Source: Bubalus kerabau (Eukaryota > Chordata > Mammalia > Artiodactyla > Bovidae). From it: a stretch of 64,000 nt of DNA. The first letter of the stretch is position 1. Every line of letters starts with the position of its first letter. Positions 58,913 to 64,000 of this stretch are shown piece after piece. Under the pieces are notes generated by a model. It saw only the letters and a list, made by a program, of their open reading frames with translations. It was not told where the DNA came from and did not search any database. The translations under genes were made by a program, and so were the position numbers. The DNA lies in contig NC_073630.1 of the NCBI RefSeq assembly GCF_029407905.1, positions 54,771,001 to 54,835,000 of the forward strand, given 5' to 3'.

Positions 58913-59137
58913 AGATGGCTTCACCGATGACTCAGTGGTTAAAGAATCTGCCTACAATGCAGGAGATGCAGGAGACTAGGGTTTGATATCTGGCTTGCGA
59001 AGATACCCTAGAGAAGGAAATGACAACCCACTTCAGTGTTCTTACCTGAAAAATACCATGGACAGTGTAGCCTGGTGGGCTATAGTCCATGGGGTCTCAA
59101 AGAGTCAGGCGTGACTAAGTGAAGGAGCATACACACG
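58913..59137 (+). mobile_element. Bov-tA SINE with target duplication
   Basis: Head gatggcttcaccgatgactc, with a duplicated gcaggagat in the head; end gactaagtgaaggagc. The heptamer aggcaat is at 58906-58912 and 59138-59144. Confidence 0.93.
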
Positions 59138-59144
59138 AGGCAAT

Positions 59145-60003
59145 TGAATCTGCAGGAATACTTCTAATACACGTTTGCTTTGCTTTTTAGATTGTTCATC
59201 AATCAAAAGCCACTGTGCTTGGTTTTAACTGACGTAACCAGCACCATTTTGTGTCTCTACATTTTTTAATCTTGGCAAAATGAAATGATTGATTTGTAAA
59301 AGTCTTAAGTTTCTCTTTCATCTTTTAATAAATATGTTGTAAGTATTGAATAAAATAGAAGAAAATGCTGAAATAGAAAATGAACAAATCCTAGAAAATT
59401 GCCAAAAGTATTCCCTCTCAACAAGTAACTCATATTGAGCCAAATATAGGGAAAAAACAATTAACTTGAGTAGCCATATTATTTTATCATCTTAGGGTGT
59501 GATATTCAATGAGTATTATTAACAGAGAAAAAATGATCAGAAAAAGTATGAACTTAAAGACAGAGCACTGCTCTGTAAAGGGCTAAACAGTTTAAATTAC
59601 AATCCTGTTTCTCTTTGCTCCTTGTGTCTGATTTTGATCTAATTCCTGAAGTGCAATGGTGCTTTGTTATTATTATACAGCTAGAACCATTCATTCTCAC
59701 AAAGCATTTACTGCAACCCTAGGAAATACTTGGTTCTATAATCCTTGTCTGATCACTCTGATCCCATTTAGGGGAGAACGATGTATAAACATAAAACACC
59801 AAAGCCTCAAGAACCAAATTATCTGTGATACTGTGATATATTGTATTCTTTGTATCATGAATGATTCCACCAAAATGAAAAGTCAGAGGACACTTAACTG
59901 ATTTTTGTATGGCAGAATAATGCATTTATTTCTTATTCATCTACAAGTGAAAACTGTGGATCAAAAAAACTTTATTCTTTGCCAAGTATGTCAGTTGATT
60001 GAA
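59145..60003. other. AT-rich sequence, no feature seen
   Basis: Frames of 68-81 codons near 59656-59925 on both strands look fortuitous. Confidence 0.5.
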
Positions 60004-60170
60004 TGAAGTGAAAAGTGAAAGTATTAGTTACTCAGCTGTGTACAAATCTTTGTGACCACATGGACTGTAGCCAGCCTCTCCTGTCCATGGAATTCTCCAG
60101 GCAAGAATACAGGACTGGAGTGGGTAGCCATTCCCTTCTCCTGGGGATCTCCAACCCAGGGATCGAACAT
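60004..60170 (-). mobile_element. Bov-tA SINE, head missing
   Basis: Reverse complement: agtgaaaagtgaaagtattag at the left, ends within cagggatcgaac, so the tRNA head is truncated. Confidence 0.88.
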
Positions 60171-60174
60171 GAAG

Positions 60175-61270
60175 AAGAGTTGATTTACAATATTATATTA
60201 ACTTCAGATGTCTAGCATAGTAATCCAGTATTTGACAAATAATACTCCATTAAAATTGTTGTAAAATAACAGCTATAATTTAATATGCTGTACAATATAT
60301 CCTTATTGCTTATCTATTTTATATATAGTAGTGTGTATCTTAATCCCATATGCTTATTTTATCCCTCACCACTTCTGTCTCCCTACTCGTAACCACTAGT
60401 GTGTTCTCTATACCTGTGAGTCTGTTTTGCTATATATATATTTGCTTTAATTTTTTAGTTCATATGTAAGTGACATCATACAATATTTGTCTTACTATTT
60501 CACTAAGCATAATATTCTCTATATTCATCCATGTTGCTGCAAATGGCAGCATTTCATTCCTTTTTTTTTTAATGGCTGAGCAATATTTCATTGTATATAT
60601 ACATCATTTTTTCTTTGTCCAATCATCCACTGATGGAAACTTGGGTTGCATCAATATCTGACTATTGTAGATAGTTATCCTATGAACACTGGGGGAGATG
60701 TATTTTTTTTTTTTTAATTAGAGTTTTTGTTTTTCTTGGATATATAAGCAGGATTGGAACTACTAGATCATATAGTAGCTCTGGGGCTTTCCAGGTGGTG
60801 CTAGTGGTAAAAAAAACCTGCCTGACAATGTAGGTAGACATAAGAGACACGTTAGATCCCCTGGAGGAGGGCATGGCAACCCACTCCAGTATTCTTGTCT
60901 GGAGAATCTAATGGACAGAGGAGCCCAGCAAGCTGCAGTCCACAGAGTTGCACAAGTTGGACATGACTGAAGTGTCTTAGCATATACATGCATGATAGTT
61001 CTATTTTTAGTTTTTTGAGGAACCTCCATACTATTTTCCATAGTGGCTGCAGGAACTTGCATTCCCATTAGCAGTGTATAAGGGTTCATTTTTCTCCACA
61101 TCCTCTCTAACGTTTGTTATTTATAGACTTTTCAATTAATACCATTCTGACAGGTGTGAAATGATTATCTCATTGTGATTTTGATTTGAATTTCTGTAAT
61201 AATTATAGATGTTGAGTATCTTCTCATGTATCTACTGGCCATCTATAGATCTTTGGGAAAAAAAGTCTAT
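60175..61270 (-). mobile_element. L1 3' region, inverted, split by a SINE
   Basis: Reverse complement of a cetartiodactyl-type L1 3' end: gtttatctattttatatatagtag-like text, ccatgttgctgcaaatggcag, atggctgagcaatatttcat, gaggaacctccatactatttt, ccatagtggctgcaggaac, ttgagtatcttctcatgtatc. Interrupted by the Bov-tA at 60783-60993. Confidence 0.9.
60783..60993 (+). mobile_element. Bov-tA SINE inserted in L1
   Basis: ggggctttccaggtggtgctag to gactgaagtgtcttagc. The L1 text 'tagctct / tagttct' occurs on both sides, consistent with a short, worn target duplication. Confidence 0.92.
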
Positions 61271-61959
61271 CCTGATCTTCAACAAGCCATCACCTTGGTA
61301 TAGGCTGGAGCTGGAGACGGTGGGGCCAGAGATGATGCTGGGTGTGAGGTGGGAGTTACCATCTGCTCAGTGGTGATAACTGGACTATCTAGGGGGAGGG
61401 AAATCCAATCCTAAGTTGCTGGAGTAGAAGCTCTGAGTGTCAAGCCTGAGTTGATTCTGTTCCACTTAAGTGTGTCTTTTTCCTCTTCCAGCATTGGGAT
61501 CATCGGCTTAGAATAGAGTAGTGCTGAAACAAGGTGTGGGCCCATGCGAGACCTGGGCTCATGTTGGCTGCAGAGAGAGGTCCAAGCTATCTTCAATGAG
61601 CTGCCTAAGCAGGCACCCACAATTTTTTCCCTCACTCTGCTCAGGTGCATGTCGTTTTTGTCCCTCACAGCCAATCAGTCAATGCCCCAACCTATGGCTA
61701 CAATTAGTCATTTTTAAAGTGAATACTTATTTTATATTGTAACATGTTATATTGCAAAAAAGTCAATGGTTTTAGACTTTGAAACCTTGCTAAATATGTT
61801 TTTAAGGCAATTTGGTTAAATTGCTTGGACTGCCATTTGTTTATTTCCAAATGAGCATAGTAATACCTTCATAGGTTTTCTAGACTTCTCAAATCAGATA
61901 ATAAATTTGAAACTCTTTGGAAATTGTTAAAGGTAAAATATTACCTTTAAATTCAGAAG
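61271..61959. other. G+C-richer block, unassigned
   Basis: 61290-61690 is less AT-rich (ggctggagctggagacggtg, gagacctgggctcatgttgg) and has LTR- or L1-leader-like texture. No family marker is clear. Confidence 0.45.
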
Positions 61960-62085
61960 AGCTCCATTTCTGTCAAGGCTGGCTCATCCTGAGTAAGTCA
62001 TTTAATCTCTTAGGAGCGATAAAATGGAGAGTTTAGTTGATGATTACTAAGGTCACTTTAAAAAATTATCAGCCTATGAATCTAA
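61960..62085 (+). mobile_element. MIR SINE
   Basis: MIR core order: tgagtaagtcatttaatctc, aaaatggagagtttagttgatg, ctaaggtcactttaaa. Confidence 0.65.
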
Positions 62086-62744
62086 GATAAAGTCACTATA
62101 AAATTCAAGTAATTATGATAATGCAGAACATCTGTATTGTCAGCAACTGTCTTATTTTAAAAGTAAGCATTTTATAGTGTGGTATTCTCAGACAAAGCAT
62201 AATGAATTGGTCTGTTTGTGGTTGTTAAGTGATGAGTTCCAATTTTTCTTCATACAGTGCCTTAGAAACTCCAGTCTTTCGTAACTCAAATCACCAAATC
62301 TTCAGCTTTAAAAAATATATTACTTATTTCTCCAAACAACAACAAACTGGCTTTTCCCTCCCATATAATATTAATCTCTGAGTTTCAAAAATATATAGGA
62401 TATGTGAAGAACAGAGCACAATTCAGTTTGGTGTTTTTTCTTGAAAATCGCGTCTCCAGAAGGCAGCGCTTCCAGGCATGGTAGCACACTGTCGGCTCAT
62501 TTGTGTTGCCAATGCCGCCACCTCGTTCCCAGAAGAGCATCTGTGGGTTTTTGGAGAGAATGCTATACTTCTGGGAATGGTGCCCAGAACATGTAAGCTT
62601 CTGTGTCATTTTAGAAAGTCAGAGAGGGGACAATAAAATCTTCATTTGCTGCATTCTTTTATGTGCAGTCATCAGTCTTAGGGCTAACAGCTGCAATAGC
62701 CATATATTTTTATTTGTGGATTTTAAAAAGGAAAATAACTTTTA
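62086..62744. other. Unique sequence with a CpG-rich islet
   Basis: 62450-62540 holds several CpG sites in an otherwise CpG-poor area (aatcgcgtctccag, cagcgcttcc, gtcggc, tgccgcc, ctcgttcc). Plus-strand reading from ATG 62478 is open for 52 codons. No match is recognised. Confidence 0.45.
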
Positions 62745-62888
62745 AATTTACTTTTGGCTGTGCTAGGTCTTTGTTGCTGCTTGGGCTTTTTCACTAGCTG
62801 TGGCGAGAGGGGGCTACTCTCTAGTTGCAGTGTGGAGGGTTCTCATCGTTGTGGCTTCGCCTACTGTGGAGCACAACGTTGTGGTAGT
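62745..62888 (-). mobile_element. CHR-type SINE, partial
   Basis: ggctgtgctaggtctttgtt, gtggcgagagggggctactc, agttgcagtgtggagggttc, cttcgcctactgtggagc. The tRNA head is missing. Confidence 0.75.
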
Positions 62889-62894
62889 TTTAGA

Positions 62895-63330
62895 TGGATA
62901 ATGAAGGGGATCAGCCATATATATACACTTATCCGTTCTCCCCCAAACTGCCCTCCCATCCAGGTGGCCATACAACATTAAGCAGAGTTCCCTGTGCTAT
63001 ACATTAAGATCTTGTTGCCTATCCATTTTAATATAGCAGAGTGTACTTGCCTATCCCAAGTGTTGGTTGCTGAGTCATGTCCAACTCTTTGCAAAACCAT
63101 GGACTATAGCCCCCCAAGCTTCTCTGTTCATGGAATTCTCCAGGCAAGAATACTGGAGTGTGTAGACATTCCCTTCTTCAGGGGAGCTTCCTGACCCAGG
63201 CATTGAACCCAGGTCTTCTGCATTGCAGGCAGATTCTTTGCTGTCTGAGCCCTGCACTGCTGAACTCAAACTCCCTAACTATCTCTTTCACCCATTTCCC
63301 CCCCTGGCAAGAGTAAGCTCTGTCTCTGTT
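62895..63330 (-). mobile_element. L1 3' end, inverted, split by a SINE
   Basis: gcagagttccctgtgctatac, gatcttgttgcctatccatt at the left; after the SINE, aactccctaactatctc, ccccctggcaagagtaagc, ctctgtctctgtttac. Interrupted at 63062-63255. Confidence 0.8.
63062..63255 (-). mobile_element. Bov-tA SINE inserted in L1
   Basis: gttgctgagtcatgtccaac at the left, cagattctttgctgtctgagc at the right. Confidence 0.9.
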
Positions 63331-63373
63331 TACAAAACAAATTTAAGATTTGAAGAATGTTCTGCTGCTTTAT

Positions 63374-63578
63374 GGGCTTCTCTTGTAGCTCAGCTGGTAA
63401 AGAATCCACCTGCAAAGTGGGAGACCTGGGTTCAAACCCTGCATTGGGAAGATCCCCTGGACAAGGGAAAGGCTACTCATTCTAGTATGCTGGCCTGGAG
63501 AATTCCATGGACTAAGTCCAGGGGGTCGCAAAGAGTTGGACACAACTCAGTGACTTTCACATTCACTTTTTTTCACTT
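63374..63578 (+). mobile_element. Bov-tA SINE
   Basis: gggcttctcttgtagctcag, box-B-like ggttcaaaccc, end gtgactttcacattcac. Confidence 0.92.
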
Positions 63579-63921
63579 TGCTCCTTTAGGATTAACAAAA
63601 GTAAAGTAGTGACACAGCAAAGCAATCTACTTTAGCATGACCAGGTAAGTTACAGATGCAGAGCTCAGAAAGTCTGGAAAGTCTTAAGTCTTTAAAATAG
63701 AATTTTTCATCATTATGGTTTATAAGTATGGATAATAGGATGATATAATTTGGTGGTATGGGTTTTCATGTACTGATTGACATGGATGTTATCTTTTTTT
63801 TCACCACAGTATTGGAACTCCATTTCAAGAAGTTAATATTAAGCCTACCAGTTATATATAGATAAAATAAGTATGATTTGGATTTGGTTCTGTTTTCTGT
63901 TTTAGTTTAACTATATAGTAT
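63579..63921. other. Sequence without a recognised feature
   Basis: AT-rich; nothing assigned. Confidence 0.55.
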
Positions 63922-64000
63922 ATCAGATCAGATCAGTCGCTCAGTCGTGTCCAACTCTTTGCGACCCCATGAATTGCAGCATGCCAGGCCTCCCTGTCCA
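63922..64000 (-). mobile_element. BovB 3' end, cut by the window edge
   Basis: Tail of the GATCT/CTGAT kind (atcagatcagatcagtcgct) followed by normal BovB 3' text. The element continues beyond the window. Confidence 0.93.

Noticed and set aside
1..64000. CRISPR array or other prokaryotic defence system
   Set aside because: The repeated text is dispersed SINE/LINE sequence with irregular spacing and mixed orientation; no short direct repeats with unique spacers are seen.

Overview
This window is a gene-poor, AT-rich stretch of ruminant nuclear DNA, most likely from a bovid such as cattle. The assignment rests on its interspersed repeats: BovB (an RTE-type LINE), Bov-tA and Bov-A2 SINEs, CHR-type cetartiodactyl SINEs and bovine-type L1. 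Older pan-mammalian repeats (MaLR LTRs, MIR, L2 and old L1) fill in between them. The sequence alone does not separate Bos from related bovids. I found no host exon, tRNA, rRNA, CRISPR array or operon-like organisation. Every long reading frame whose origin I could recognise comes from a retrotransposon.

Layout. 0-4.4 kb: an LTR with an internal duplication, then Bov-tA and CHR SINEs. 4.4-10.1 kb: three BovB copies (4449-5841 minus with a 15-bp target duplication, 5964-6330 plus, 8595-10085 plus), microsatellites and a MaLR LTR. 10-14.3 kb: the longest stretch without recognisable repeats apart from two SINEs. 14.3-23.6 kb: BovB 3' ends, MIR, old L1 3' ends and many SINEs. 23.8-25.8 kb: the longest and best preserved BovB, whose reverse transcriptase frame is broken by two one-base losses. 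27-36 kb: a target-duplicated BovB 3' end, several MaLR LTRs with nested SINEs, and an inverted L1. 36-46.9 kb: scattered SINEs, L2/MIR relics, short L1 tails and a 53-bp AT repeat. 47.8-57.4 kb: a near full-length bovine L1 of about 8.8 kb, inserted into the 3' end of an older L1 with a 20-bp target duplication. Later insertions of Bov-A2, BovB and a CA repeat have broken it further. 57.4-64 kb: L1, L2, MIR and SINE relics, ending in a BovB cut by the window edge.

How the parts relate. The autonomous families here are BovB and L1. Bov-tA and Bov-A2 share 3' sequence with BovB and are thought to use its machinery, so tail type and target duplications tell them apart. Nesting gives a relative order: MaLR, MIR and L2 are oldest, then old L1, then Bov-tA/BovB/bovine L1, then Bov-A2 and microsatellite growth. 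All element protein frames seen are disabled.

I did not find a new biological system. The observations most worth checking are the nested L1 with its tandem-repeat 5' leader, the unexplained block beside the BovB inside its ORF2, two classes of BovB tail, and a 35-bp SINE stub with its own target duplication.
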